A stretch of DNA of 64,000 bases from Andalucia godoyi (GCA_009859145.1 VRVR01000029.1:124001-188000), one strand, 5' to 3'; positions 48,801 to 58,369 are shown, counted from the first letter of the stretch. The notes: generated by a model from the sequence alone, not told the origin. Numbers and translations: made by a program.

Positions 48801-48985
48801 ACATTTGTATCCGCAACAATGATGAAAGGATATGCATCAGACAGCGTTGTCGACACCAGCTGGGTTGAGCATTTCTTGCAACCTGAGTAGCCGCAAGGAA
48901 TGTCGTCTCGCAGATAGTGCTCACGGACAACATTCGACACTCCTCCTTGTCTATTCTTTGTTACAAATGTTTTCTTCTTCAACAT
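45806..48985 (-). CDS. DIS3: Exosome exo/endoribonuclease DIS3 (RRP44)
   Basis: A 1059-aa catalytic subunit of the RNA exosome, processing and degrading RNA in 3'-5' direction. The N-terminus MLKKKTFVTKNRQGG with REHYLRDDIPCGYSGCKKC is the CR3 motif. The PIN endonuclease domain begins VADTNVFLHQIDV and includes ETANDRNDRAIRVTAKWY. Two cold-shock domains precede the RNB exonuclease, whose centre is SIDPPGCKDIDDALHV with catalytic aspartates. A C-terminal S1 domain and a PPAKRKR nuclear signal complete it. All landmarks match human DIS3, including CR3, which separates DIS3 from DIS3L2. The ATG at 48985 gives the canonical start; the frame upstream is poly-Phe artefact. Confidence 0.96.
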   Translation of the reverse strand: MLKKKTFVTKNRQGGVSNVVREHYLRDDIPCGYSGCKKCSTQLVSTTLSDAYPFIIVADTNVFLHQIDVIEHPHVKNVVLLQTVLDEVKHRNLALYNRIRQMSADPSRHFYVFSNEFHRATYIEDTDSIGSTNPSETANDRNDRAIRVTAKWYSEHLRIPVLLLSDDRRNRQLFADEQGAIPNFFQEDGSLRGALVAASVSEFVEAQKASVPDLGERVKNLATDGTAVENTSSSSDAFFQEYTSAQFIQSGLQAGQFLKGVVRCYRDSPYDGRLSGVIFNNMPVRIHGKQNMNRAFDGDTVAVEIILDAAIATDADEASEKQTRQAGAHIASDVPSEETDGELLKQDVRARKYNLARVVGVFERKWRPYCGYLTDSSKLATSQSVLFEPLDARIPRIRIKTRQASSLAGKLFVVAVDEWPVDSRYPNGHYVQTIGDIGDRDAENEAILREHDVPHTTFSESVLSCLPADDWIITDAERSKRKDLRMRNVASIDPPGCKDIDDALHVQRVAKRRVDMLGSPDVRLRSLGPRENLDPLDEEEEELLEVGVHIADVSHFLKLGTAMDEEAQRRSTTVYLVDKRIDMLPGLLTETLCSLKGGVERLAFSVLWYLEPGTFKIRHVEYCKSVIKSRAAMTYGEAQCILDAYTSHMADPENRHNAFRLDGVLPPKFVNQHANIGGTEILDPETIGHDVSLMMSISEHFKALRFGKGALSLASSEVRFSLDAETHNPTDVSVYQTKRTNSLVEEFMLLGNCAVAEKIAQSFPAIAILRRHPCPEPQAFDSLERAARIGLGYDWFRALASLDPADPKSSKILNNCMDRVPNPQVQRLLRMLATRCMQQAVYFCAGDFKKEQWRHYGLAADLYTHFTSPIRRYSDVLVHRLLAAALELIPLSDVVPTTDRNEEEQERMKNVVDNLNHRHLQAQLAGRDSVELHTVMLFRDRGEDTQDAIVLGLQEQASHMSVFVPRYGIEGKIDVHGQGFVFDSETLSMTCNEQGQKISVRMFDRVRVKIEAQKRTLAISWVERSDVQSSAKQLHDQTLKRSVDGDVSKQQSPPAKRKR

Positions 48986-49594
48986 CTTGACCGTTACAGG
49001 AACATGAACACAAAGCAACACACCCCACAAATGCACAGTAAGGACGACGGCAAAGAGCGAAAAAAAAAAAAAAAAAGAAAGGAAAAAGAAGTACAAAAAG
49101 ACCTTGAGGCTGCAGCGAAGTCGAGGTGCGACCGCTGCCGCTTATTGCGATATGATGAAGCAATCTCAAGCGCACGCAACAAAAACACTGCCACGCTCCA
49201 TGCGCATGCGCATGCGTTTGTTATCTTAGCAGCTCCGTCACACGATGCCCGATTCGTTTCGCCCCATTTTAATTATAAACACGCCCGCCGCGTTGCATTC
49301 TTGCACAGCGACGCTCATTTCTTATTTTTATTTTTTACTTTTATTGCCCATGCAACGCGCCATGTCCGTCACGCCCGCAACGCTGCGCAAGACCCATGAC
49401 ATCTCCACCGCCACTGGAACGATCCGCAGCATCCACATCTATCTTAAGAACGTCTCTCATGCCGAGGGGCGTGTTGGGGCCTACCCCTTTCACAATCATG
49501 ATATGCTTGTTGTTGGGTTGCAACAGTGATTATGGGTGATCAGCGATGATTATCCGTGGTTAGTGTACAGTGTAGGCCTGTGTACCGATGAGTG

Positions 49595-49628
<34 letters not shown>

Positions 49629-49785
49629 CAGATACGGAGAGGACAACCTCATACGAGCAGCCTCAACTGCAGTCTATTTTACTGGCCATTCAGGCCTTCC
49701 GGTTTTCTCGAATTTCTGCGACTCCCGTTTTTCTTTGCTTTTGCTTTATTCTTGTTTCTTGAAGAATGATGTTTCGCATGCAAAA
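48986..49785. promoter_or_regulatory. Divergent 800-bp gap, DIS3 / prefoldin-like
   Basis: Contains a poly-A tract (~49060-49080), a GT microsatellite (49592-49629) and a 60-codon minus-strand frame (49341-49523) without recognised content. The gap probably holds both promoters. Confidence 0.5.
49592..49629. repeat. GT microsatellite
   Basis: About 19 TG units with one CG interruption, ~160 bp upstream of the prefoldin-like start. Confidence 0.93.
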
Positions 49786-50216
49786 ATGTCTGAGAACTAT
49801 TCGGTGATCCGAGAGATTGAACAAAATTCCAATTTGCGCAGATTGCAGATTCAGGTATGCTTTTTTAATTGTAATTTTATCCGTTTTTTTTCATGGAATC
49901 TTCATTTTTTCGCCCTTGTCGCTTGTCGTTTTCCACCCGCTTATGTCGTCCCCCCGCCCCTTCTTCTATCTCCCTTTCTTTTGCTTGATTGTGTTTTTTT
50001 AAGGAGCAACGGCTGCTGGCACTTCAGGAAGAATTTCAGTTTCTTCCAAAGAAGAGGAATGTTTTTGTCAGCATTGGGTCCATAATGGTTCCTGCGACAC
50101 GACAAGAAGCAGAGGATCGTACGAGAGCCGAGCTGGAAAAGGTCAGAAAGGAGCTCAACGGACTCTCGAATTCCCCCTCCAATGGTTCTAAATCCAAGAA
50201 AAACATCACTGTTTAA
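49786..50216 (+). CDS. Prefoldin-like small coiled-coil protein (ASDURF/prefoldin-beta type), two exons
   Basis: Joined from 49786-49854 and 50004-50216 (93 aa). The 149-nt intron begins GTATGC and ends TTTAAG, and splicing joins LRRLQIQ to EQRLLALQ in frame. The product is two helices around a short beta hairpin (KKRNVFVSIGSIMVPA), the layout of beta-class prefoldins; the human small prefoldin-like ASDURF has the same length and a comparable NRKVYRQ...NIFFLAD hairpin. Beta prefoldins form hexameric co-chaperones for actin, tubulin and, in the R2TP/PAQosome, for PIKK and polymerase assembly. Which subunit it is cannot be settled. Its stop is 39 bp from the RCC1 gene's. Confidence 0.65.
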
Positions 50217-50255
50217 AACAACCAACTGTGCCTGCTTTACAATGTCCAACGTGCA

Positions 50256-51701
50256 TCAGCAAATAAGTTTTCCTGTTAAAAACACCGACCCGTCTTCCAT
50301 CTGAAAAAGCGTGTGAAATAACCCAGCAGAGAGGCCAATGCATTTTCCATGGATGTGGTGCGACAGCTGAACGGAATGTGGCGTGCTTACATTTCTTTCG
50401 TGTCCGAGTCCAAGTTTCCCGTAAATATTACTTCCCCATGCAAATACTGTCCCGTCGAACGTTCGACATACCGTGTGGCCTCCACCACAGCGTACTTCGA
50501 CGACGTACGGATTCTCCACGGGGAAACTTTCATTAATGCGCACGGGAGCCAATTCATTAAAATCTTCGCTTCCTGTTCCGAGTCTCCCATTCTCTCCGGA
50601 TCCCCACAGATACAGAGAACCAGACGATGTGCACGCAGCCGAATGGAAATCCCCGCACGACACCATGCAAACTGCCTCCTCGTATTTTCGAAGCATGTCC
50701 GGAAACTTTAACACAATCTGAGGAGTTTCGTATTTTTCTGACGCAGAGCCAATACCCAATCGTCCCGAGAGCCCATTACGACCCCAAGTCCACAAAGTAG
50801 ACTGCCTGCTGTCAAGGATGAGCGTGTGAAAATCTCCACAACTCAATGATTTCGAATAAACGTTGTCAAGCACCAGGGTCAAATGATCCGAATAGCGCGA
50901 GTGCTCTCTTTTTTGAGTTTTCGACACGGAACTGTTCGGCGACGCTGCACTGAGCGCAGGAGATATAGGAGTAAACGCAGCGGCAGCAGATCCAGGTCGA
51001 AAAGACGCTTCCAGTTTCACGGAATTTGAAAGAGAAGGTGATCTTCCGGCGTGCACCACGAACGGATGAAAAGGGCGTTTCCTTTCCCCTTCTGAACGGT
51101 CTCCTGAGATCGAATCACCTGAAGAAGAAAAGTATGAAAGCGACTTGTTGTGGAGATTCTCGGATTTAGGATTGTTTTTCCAAGGACCTGTTTGCGCATA
51201 CATGCAGTCACCACATGCATATACGACACCTCGGTCAGTCGCAAAAACCGAGTGCAACGATCCTGCAGCCATCGCATGGATTCCGAGCGAGTCCAGCGTC
51301 GGTATCCAGGTCGGCTCAAAGATGTACTCTGCATTCGAAGACGGTCGCACGCACTGCCCATACTTGTTCCATCCACACACGAACACCTGCTGCGACGTTG
51401 TCAGCAAAATCGTGTGAAAGTAGCCACATGCAATGTCGATTACGGCATGTGACGAGAGTGACGCAACCAGAGTTGGGACAGAGGCGTACTTTTTGGATTT
51501 TCCAAGCCCCAACTGTCCATGGGCATTCGAGCCCAAACCGTAGACGAGACCATCACGAGTCAGAAAAATGCAGTGATGCGCTCCAGACGCAACACGCCAC
51601 ACCTTGCGACCACCGATGTCCGGAAGCAACGTCGGGCTTCGAAACACCGAATGACTATATTTTGCAGTTTGTGCCGGTGCTTTCGTTGTCCGCGTCGCCA
51701 T
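50256..51701 (-). CDS. RCC1-repeat beta-propeller protein
   Basis: A 481-aa protein with RCC1-like repeats: DGLVYGLGSNAHGQLGLG, QQVFVCGWNKYGQC, RGVVYACGDCMYAQTG, STLWTWGRNGLSGRLGIG, GSLYLWGSGENGRLGTG and GTVFAWGSNIYGKLGLG, each preceded by a strand such as IACGYFHTILL. This gives six to seven blades. A Ser-rich insert of ~90 residues interrupts the propeller after the third repeat. The family includes Ran nucleotide exchange factors and many scaffolds; nothing here specifies RCC1 itself. The last repeat ends abruptly at GKLIC. Confidence 0.88.
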   Translation of the reverse strand: MATRTTKAPAQTAKYSHSVFRSPTLLPDIGGRKVWRVASGAHHCIFLTRDGLVYGLGSNAHGQLGLGKSKKYASVPTLVASLSSHAVIDIACGYFHTILLTTSQQVFVCGWNKYGQCVRPSSNAEYIFEPTWIPTLDSLGIHAMAAGSLHSVFATDRGVVYACGDCMYAQTGPWKNNPKSENLHNKSLSYFSSSGDSISGDRSEGERKRPFHPFVVHAGRSPSLSNSVKLEASFRPGSAAAAFTPISPALSAASPNSSVSKTQKREHSRYSDHLTLVLDNVYSKSLSCGDFHTLILDSRQSTLWTWGRNGLSGRLGIGSASEKYETPQIVLKFPDMLRKYEEAVCMVSCGDFHSAACTSSGSLYLWGSGENGRLGTGSEDFNELAPVRINESFPVENPYVVEVRCGGGHTVCRTFDGTVFAWGSNIYGKLGLGHERNVSTPHSVQLSHHIHGKCIGLSAGLFHTLFQMEDGSVFLTGKLIC

Positions 51702-52336
51702 CTTTTTCTCGAGCGTCTTTAGAGCTCATGCATCACATAATAATAAAAGGCAGCAAATAAATTGTCAACGTTCCGCCATTTCTTTTTTGTACCCGCCAAA
51801 GTGCCCCAAGTGCAGATGCAGCAAAACATCGTGCAAACAGTCGTACAGGGTCGGGCAGTTCAAGCGTGATGCTTGCTCTCGAACCGCTTGATCCTTCAAG
51901 GATCAGTTGATATGCAGTTTTTCGCTGTGCTCAAAGGCCCCCCCCCTCCCCTACCTCCGAACAACGCTGCGCGCAAGTTTATTGTACTGGGAACACAGCG
52001 TTACTCGTTTGGGTTGTGCTTCATTCGTTCTATCTTCTTGTTTTATTTCAGCGAGCAACGGTTTTGAAAAATTTGTTTTCCGCACTGATTGATCCTTTCT
52101 GGGCATGACGATTCGATCCAGCTTTTCCCGAATTAGAATTTAACTTTGTGTGTCATAGTTGTTTTTTCCCCCCCCTTTCCCCCTTTCCCCCGGCTCCTTT
52201 GCTCTTCGTTTCGTCGTGCGTTTCGGTGACTTGTTTCCGATTTTTTTCTCCCTCCGCGTTATATTCTGGTTCTTTTTTCTCCCCTTCCGTTTTCTTTGGC
52301 TCCCTTTTTGTAGAGAAAAGAAAGAAAGATTTTGAA
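51702..52336. promoter_or_regulatory. Divergent 635-bp gap, RCC1-repeat / permease
   Basis: Pyrimidine-rich from 52160 to 52310, probably the permease 5' leader. No gene was recognised. Confidence 0.4.
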
Positions 52337-54148
52337 ATGTCCGTTAACTATTCGGAGGAATCGACGCTGATCGTTGCTGGCAAGGAGGGTTCCTCTGGTT
52401 CGTCAGAATTGGTAGTCATTCCTCCGTCCGGTCAGATTGGCATATTGTTGGCCATTGTATTGTCAGTTGCGAATATTGCACCGACGGCCTCTGTATTTTT
52501 TGTGCTTCCAGTTGTGCTGCAGGATTCCGGAGCAGTTACAGTGTATTCTGTTTTGATTTCCGGAGTCTTCTGTCTCTCACTTGCAATGGTTGTTGCCGAG
52601 TTTGCAAAGTTTCTTCCCCACTCAGGATCGTTCTATTCCTATGTAGAGGCAGGTCTTGGTAAGAAGGCTGGCATGATGACTGCTTGGATAATGTTATTTG
52701 CGTATTCCATTCTTGCCATCCAAGCCTTGTACCAATTTGCAGGCTGGGTGTCGGACATATTGCGTCGGTGGTCCGATGTGGACGTTCCATGGGTGGTCAT
52801 TGCAATGCTAATTGCTCTTCTTGTGGTAACCTTGGCTTGCATGGGAATTGAACAATCTCTCAAACTGTCGTTATGTCTTTTTGTTGTGGAATTGGTCATT
52901 GTTCTTGCCTTTTGCTTTGTTTGTATTGTTCGTGGACATGCGTATGTTCCAGAATTTAATTCGACAAACAATCCAAACGGCATATCGGGGTTTGTTCAGT
53001 CCATGATTTTCGGAATAGCATTATTCAACGGATTTGAATCTGCAACACAGCTTGGCGAATCCGCGTCCAACCCGTCCAAGGTGATTTCTTGGGGAGTCGT
53101 CGGAAGCATGTTTATCGTTCAGGCGGTCATTGCTCTGGGGAGCTACGCTCTTGCAGCAGCGATCGGACCCGCCGATGCCACTGCCTTGGTTGACATTACG
53201 TCCCCTGCAGACTATTACGCTCGGATGTACGTCGGAGGCTGGTTTGCGGCCTTTGTGGACATTGCCGGATGCACTGCCACTTTCAACAACACGATTGCGC
53301 AGCATTCGTTCAATTTTAAAGTTCTGCAACTGATGGGACACGAGAAGATGTTTGGTTTGGACTGGTTCGGCAAAACTATGCACACGAAGAGGGGCAAAAT
53401 TGCAGTGCGATCCATTATTGTCTCGGAAGTCTTTTATTTGTCGATTTGTATAGGATTTGGTCTGCTTGTTGCTTCCAGCAGCGCAGGAGACCATATATCA
53501 CCATCTCTAATCCACACGCGAGGGTGCTGGGATGCATTTAACTACACCGCATTCATTGGATCCATCGCCCTGCTATTCGTTTATCTCTCGCCAAATGTCA
53601 GCATTATGCATTTTGTTCGGAAATACAGACCGCATGAATATAGCAAATTCAAGCACTATTTCCTACCTGTCTTGAACATTTCATTTGGGTTGGTTTATCT
53701 CGGATCACAATTCTATCCTCTTCCAAGTCTATTTCAAGGCATTCTCATCGGAGTGTTTGCTGTTTTTGTTTTTCTCGGCGGCTTGGTGATCTACCTGAGG
53801 CCGGTGCCTGTTGATGGATGTCATTCCGCAAACTCCGAGCGCAGCCCTCTTGTGGGGCCTGCGGATGTGCCATCTATTGATAGTGTTTCTGATGAAGACG
53901 AGGATGAACCGGAGCATTTAGTCGGGCGCTCTCTTCATCTTCCTCATCCGCATCCTCCTCCTCATCATCATCACCATCACCATCACCATCATCACCACGG
54001 GCATGTACGAGAAGGCAAACATAATGATGTGGAAAGCCTTGAGAAAAGTGTGAAAGGATCGCAGGACGATACACGGTCCGTCGGTTATCAATCCATGGCC
54101 AACAGCTTGCGACAACAGGACGAAAGCGGCTTGTCGCAGAGTCTTTAA
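52337..54148 (+). CDS. APC-superfamily amino-acid/amine permease with His-rich tail
   Basis: A 603-aa integral membrane transporter. From residue ~32 it shows about 12 hydrophobic segments (IGILLAIVLSVANIAPTAS, VYSVLISGVFCLSLAMVVA, WVVIAMLIALLVVTLACMG and others). The helix-1 break SVANIAPTAS, EFAKFLPHSGSFYSYVEAGLG and IALFNGFESATQLGESASNPSK match bacterial-type APC amino-acid permeases. The cytosolic C-terminus (~120 residues) is Asp/Glu-rich and contains a tract of 12 consecutive His preceded by HPHPPP. The ATG at 52337 is followed by a plausible soluble N-terminus; the upstream extension is Phe/Pro-rich artefact. Substrate unknown. Confidence 0.88.
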   Translation: MSVNYSEESTLIVAGKEGSSGSSELVVIPPSGQIGILLAIVLSVANIAPTASVFFVLPVVLQDSGAVTVYSVLISGVFCLSLAMVVAEFAKFLPHSGSFYSYVEAGLGKKAGMMTAWIMLFAYSILAIQALYQFAGWVSDILRRWSDVDVPWVVIAMLIALLVVTLACMGIEQSLKLSLCLFVVELVIVLAFCFVCIVRGHAYVPEFNSTNNPNGISGFVQSMIFGIALFNGFESATQLGESASNPSKVISWGVVGSMFIVQAVIALGSYALAAAIGPADATALVDITSPADYYARMYVGGWFAAFVDIAGCTATFNNTIAQHSFNFKVLQLMGHEKMFGLDWFGKTMHTKRGKIAVRSIIVSEVFYLSICIGFGLLVASSSAGDHISPSLIHTRGCWDAFNYTAFIGSIALLFVYLSPNVSIMHFVRKYRPHEYSKFKHYFLPVLNISFGLVYLGSQFYPLPSLFQGILIGVFAVFVFLGGLVIYLRPVPVDGCHSANSERSPLVGPADVPSIDSVSDEDEDEPEHLVGRSLHLPHPHPPPHHHHHHHHHHHHGHVREGKHNDVESLEKSVKGSQDDTRSVGYQSMANSLRQQDESGLSQSL

Positions 54149-54518
54149 CATAGGTGTTTTAAATGTTATACATCATCAACTAGATTTCTCTCGCAAGGTT
54201 TCTTTTTTGTTGTCGTTTCTGCCGATGTCTTTCTCTTGTTGCGTCATCAATGATTCACAACCTATACAGAGGTCATATCAGCGCGCGCTCCCAGAGAAGT
54301 GCTGGAAGTTGCTGGGAAGAGGCGTTTTACAAATGTGCTGCAGGTGTGAAAAAAAAATAAAATTGTTCCTGTCTGGACTCTGGAGCGTTGCAAACACAAC
54401 ACAACAAACAAAACAATCAACAAAAAAAAAAAGTAGTAGTGATTTTGTTGTCAGCGACGCGTATGAAACTGTATTGCTTTCATTGGAGTAGCCCACTCCT
54501 GTTCGGTTATTAGCCTTG
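54149..54518. other. Convergent 3' gap, no gene seen
   Basis: Gap of 370 bp between the permease stop and the channel-like stop, containing CA-rich and poly-A stretches. Confidence 0.6.
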
Positions 54519-55448
54519 CTAGGGAGTGAGTCTGTAGCCATTGGCAATCATGGTCTTTTCCAGAACAGTCGCACGTCGCTGGTTACGGAACGCTCTGCAG
54601 AGGTTCGCCATTCGAACACTAATGAACAGTGCACTGACCGCACCTCCGATAGCACCTGCGACATAGTACCAATCCTTGTTGACATACTCTTGGGAAATGG
54701 TTGTGATCATCTGATTGTAGTTTAGTCGTAGCTCAAACTTGTTCGCAACGGGCGGATTCACAAAAGAAGTAGAGCTTTGAGTAAACGTGTAAACAGTCTT
54801 CGTAGTCGTTCCGGCAACATTGATATACTTTGTTTTTGCAAGGTGAACAAAAGATACGGAATTGCTGTTCACCACAAAACTTGTCGAGGTCAGATCTTGT
54901 CGCAGGGCATTCTCTGAGGCCGGCGTCGATCCGGCGTTATACATGAAAATTTCGACGCCGGTGTACGAAAACGCAGAAGTGTTTGCCTGCGTAATGACAG
55001 CAGAAGGGGTGAAGTACGCCGAATTCGACGCGGCGAACTGGTCACCCAAGTAGTTGAATTCCACACATGCAGCATTCGAAACGCCGACAGGCCACGTGCG
55101 AACGGAGCATGAGGTACCACTTCCAGAGCAAGAAGTCGAAGAAAACACAAGGTTTCCGTTGCCAAGCGCAGGACAGGCAAGAATGGTGGGGAAAACAAGA
55201 GAACTCTCAGTTTGCGAATAGATTGAGGAATCAGGATTTGCGTAATTCTGGATGGACTGGATGATGAGCATAGCAGCGTATGCACAGCCCAAACATAGAA
55301 TAATCAGCATCAGCACTCGCACAATCCAGTTAAACATGCGATTGTTTTTCTTGATGACGGAATCAAACTCAGTGGACACAAACGTCACCTCTCGCTCTGT
55401 GCAAGGCTGCATCATTTCAATGGCGTTGCTGTCGACTCGGCTCTTCAT
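54519..55448 (-). CDS. Two-transmembrane protein with large extracellular loop, possibly DEG/ENaC-like
   Basis: A 309-aa protein. A ~35-residue cytosolic N-terminus is followed by TM1 (IVRVLMLIILCLGCAYAAML). About 190 extracellular residues come next, beginning NYANPDSSIYSQTES with VFPTILACP, and including a Cys cluster (SCSGSGTSC). TM2 (YYVAGAIGGAVSALFISVRM) and a short basic tail close it. Short termini, two helices, a big Cys-bearing ectodomain and an FPTILACP block after TM1 recall the FPAVTICN motif of DEG/ENaC sodium channels. The GxS selectivity filter is only loosely matched by GGAVSA, so the channel assignment is an inference. The ATG at 55448 is the first in frame. Confidence 0.7.
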   Translation of the reverse strand: MKSRVDSNAIEMMQPCTEREVTFVSTEFDSVIKKNNRMFNWIVRVLMLIILCLGCAYAAMLIIQSIQNYANPDSSIYSQTESSLVFPTILACPALGNGNLVFSSTSCSGSGTSCSVRTWPVGVSNAACVEFNYLGDQFAASNSAYFTPSAVITQANTSAFSYTGVEIFMYNAGSTPASENALRQDLTSTSFVVNSNSVSFVHLAKTKYINVAGTTTKTVYTFTQSSTSFVNPPVANKFELRLNYNQMITTISQEYVNKDWYYVAGAIGGAVSALFISVRMANLCRAFRNQRRATVLEKTMIANGYRLTP

Positions 55449-55912
55449 CGTGTGATCGAAATCAAAAAATCTCGGAGCACACTCAATCCTCAGCTTAAGA
55501 AGTAGTTTCAAGTGAGAGAGAAAGGAGATGTCGAAATTGAAAACAAAAAAACAAAAGTAATAGTAATAAAAATGATGACAATTGTTACAATATCAAAGCC
55601 AGCCAGTACGCAGATTGGTTTTCTGCGCAGCAAGACTCAAAAAACAAAAACAAAACACGAAGCAATAAGAGATGCTGGTGTATGGTCCTCGAAAAACTGA
55701 AATGCAGAATGCAGAACGAACGCACGCTGGGTGAGAGAACGAAAAATTGAACAGAGACTTTTTCGATTCGTGTTGCAACGGATTCGCCCACGGGCCCTTC
55801 ACTCGGGGGCAGCTTGGGAACCTGGAACTTTAATTTTTTCGGTTGGATCAGCTTGCACAAAACGTATCGACGAAATGTCTGCCTGCACTGAGAACGAGCA
55901 GACTGGACATCC
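55449..55912. other. AT-rich intergenic stretch, no gene seen
   Basis: A-rich region upstream of the channel-like gene, probably its promoter, leading into the broken frame at 55913. Confidence 0.5.
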
Positions 55913-56339
55913 TTGAAAGTCAACTGTCGACTATTTCTGCCAATTGCAGCAGCTCCGGGATGGGCTTTGGGCTTTTGCTTTTTCGACCGGACGTGTCTTT
56001 TGCTGAAAGAATACGGAAGAGCCGATGCGGGAAAATCCAGTTGTCCTCTGCATGTCGGATGGCAATTCGAAGAAAAACACGACGTGCTGACCGCGCGCCA
56101 CCCAGAAGGGTGTCATCAGATCGTCCTTTACGAAGACGGAGACATGACTGAACATTAGCCCAAAAACTGCACCGGACTGGATTCGCAAGTACCGGGAGAC
56201 AGAACTCATCAGCGCTGCCACTCTCGATTACTGCGAGGCGCATTTGACAACGAAGTTCCCGCAAACAGCCTTCGACTCGGAAGAGAAACGTCTTGCAGAG
56301 AGAAACAAGGCCGATTCCGAAGGCTACAACAATCTCTGA
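55913..56339 (+). pseudogene. Possible small gene split by a +1 frame change
   Basis: A plus-strand frame with coding-like composition (LLLKEYGRADAGKSSCPLHVG, read as LLLKEYGRADAGK and SSCPLHVG, then ARHPEGCHQIVLYEDGDMTEH) ends at a TAG at 56156. One frame on, coding-like sequence continues (APDWIRKYRETELISAA, then LDYCEAHLTTKFPQTAF) to a stop at 56339. Either a frameshift or an unrecognised ~49-nt intron (weak donor GTGTCA, acceptor ATTAG, joining HPEG to PKTAPDW in frame) would explain it. No family was recognised and no certain start codon was found. The remaining 230 bp to the stress-protein stop is empty. Confidence 0.3.
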
Positions 56340-56570
56340 TTACGCAAAGAAACGTGATTTGTGTTTTTTTTTAATATTAATATGTAAAGGATCGCAAAGG
56401 TCTTTGATCCGCAGCAGCAGCAGCACCGTTATGAACAGCTGACCGACAAACGAAGATCATGCGCTAAATGGTTCTGTCGGCTTCTGCTGCATGTTTGAAA
56501 ACGAACAATTTTTTAAACTATCATTTTTTCAGTTTTCGAGGGAGAAAAAAAATTGCAGATGGATACTTTT

Positions 56571-57649
56571 TCAAGAATCGTAGACTCCTGTGGTGGACGA
56601 GTACATAACGGATGGCTTGCATACAACAATGTGGCAACGGGCGTGAATGGTGCACCATTCGCACACGGAGCCGAGGTGATTTTCCTTGAGCAGGACTTCT
56701 GAGCCGACAACCAAATAGTCCACATCCTCGGCATTCACGTATTCGCACAAATCAACCCCAACGCTCTTCGACTTGTCGCGGGGCTGGACTACGTAATTCA
56801 CGACAGCGCCGGCCTTGTGTGGCTTGTACGACGCAGCAAGCTCCTGTCCAAGATCGAAGGATCCGGAAAACAAGTGAACCAGCGTGATTGAATCTCCGCG
56901 TTTGGGATCCACCAGAAGCTGCAGCTGGTCCCACGCATACCGGGACGGCAAAGATCCGTCGACTGCGATGTAGAATCGAATGGGTGTTGTCCTCTGAGTT
57001 TCAACGGCGGCAGGGGTAATTCCGACATTCTTCACAAGAACAACCGTGCAGTGCGACTTGTAGATGCTTGCTTGTGCGACAGTGCCCAAGTTTGTCGACT
57101 CCTGTTTGATGTTTGAAGAGCTGCTTTCGTGCTTTCCGGATCCGAAAGAACCAACCACAACGAAATGAGCGCCGTCCTTGGACGCCGCGCTGAGCACCGC
57201 TTGCACAATATTGTCCGAAGTCATTTTCCCCTGGACATTCACAAGCTCCACAGACGTTTCAAGCTTGGAGGGAGGAACCGCGTCGTAAATGATCTTTGCA
57301 TGGCGGCAGTGTTCGGTATACTCGTTGAGAATATGTTGCGGACGAAACTGTGCTCCCATTTCGCTGAGCTCCACAGGATCCTTGGGCGCCACATGGATTA
57401 CATGCAGAACATCGTTCAGCTCATCCTCGTGATTCATCAAGCAGATCGCCGCATCTTGGAACCAAAAAGAAAAAAAAGAGGGGGGTGAGGAGTGGGTGGA
57501 TAGGCGGTAAGCTGCAAAGTGCTTCAATGCGGCAGACAAGAAGAACGTCAAAAAAGTCAGCGATCCATACCAAATGCGCGCTTCGCGATACGAGATCCAT
57601 CAACAGCGACTACCCACTGCCGACTCAGTTTCTGAGAAGACGAGCTCAT
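56571..57649 (-). CDS. Tandem universal stress protein (two USP domains), two exons
   Basis: Joined from 57571-57649 and 56571-57454 (320 aa). The 116-nt intron begins GTATGG and ends TTCCAAG. Splicing completes the first USP strand-helix unit, VVAVDGSRIAKRAFDAAI, followed by LNDVLHVIHVAP and HFVVVGSFGSG. A second domain starts at RFYIAVDGSLPSRYAWDQL, with SITLVHLFSG and DYLVVGSEV. The G-2x-G-9x-G(S/T) ATP-binding pattern seems only partly kept (VVGSFGSGKHESSSSN). USPs are adenine-nucleotide-binding stress regulators; the role here is unknown. Without the intron, the first beta strand would be lost. Confidence 0.88.
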
Positions 57650-58369
57650 ACTGAAAAAGCTTGAAGACGCGGGGAAATAATTCGCAAGGAGAATTTAAAT
57701 TAAAAATTAAAAATACCAATTTTAAAAATGAATTAATTAAACAAAAACCAAAAACATGCTGAGACGTTGGGAACTTGGAAAAACCAGAACGGCCATAGTC
57801 CAAAGAGAGCTTCTCTTCCCGAAGTGCATGCGCATTGGGAAACAAATATATTGTCTACGGCAGGTGGGAAAGGTGAGCCCGTCGTCTGGTTCTTGGCTTC
57901 TGGGCTCCTGGCCTGATCCTTGGCGTCTGAGACGAGGGGCCGACCGCTAGAAACGAAAGGACGACGGCGCATGCACAGGTGCTAGAAAGTATAAACCAGG
58001 GCGAATGATGCACAACAATGTAAAAAGAAGATGGAAACAAAAAGAAAAACATTTATCCGATTTATACAAGAAACGGCGAATGCTACACCGTCGAAAACGA
58101 AAGAGTTACATCGAGAACATCACATCCACGACCATGGCATTTGAAAAATATGAACGCGTCAGCTAGTACGAAATTTGGCTTGTACTCGTTGATGGGTATA
58201 TAAAAACAAAAAGAGAATCAAAGAAAGAGAAAAAGGGAGAGGGAGAGAGAGTGTGTGTGTGGGGAGAGGAAAGACGGAGAGCGATAAACAAGGGGAGAAA
58301 GACGGTGCCTAGGACATGGAATCTAGGAAGGAAACCACAGCGGATGCTACAATATTCGCTGCAGTGTTC
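57650..58369. other. 720-bp gap, no gene seen
   Basis: Upstream of the stress-protein gene and downstream of the Zn2Cys6 gene, both on the minus strand. AT-rich next to 57700, with GT and GA short runs near 58240. Confidence 0.6.

Noticed and set aside
23853-48985. An exosome gene cluster (RRP40 and DIS3 in one window)
   Set aside because: They are 21 kb apart with unrelated genes between them; co-occurrence is most simply chance.
49341-49523. 60-codon minus-strand frame upstream of DIS3
   Set aside because: No recognisable motif and no independent support; it sits in a probable promoter/leader.
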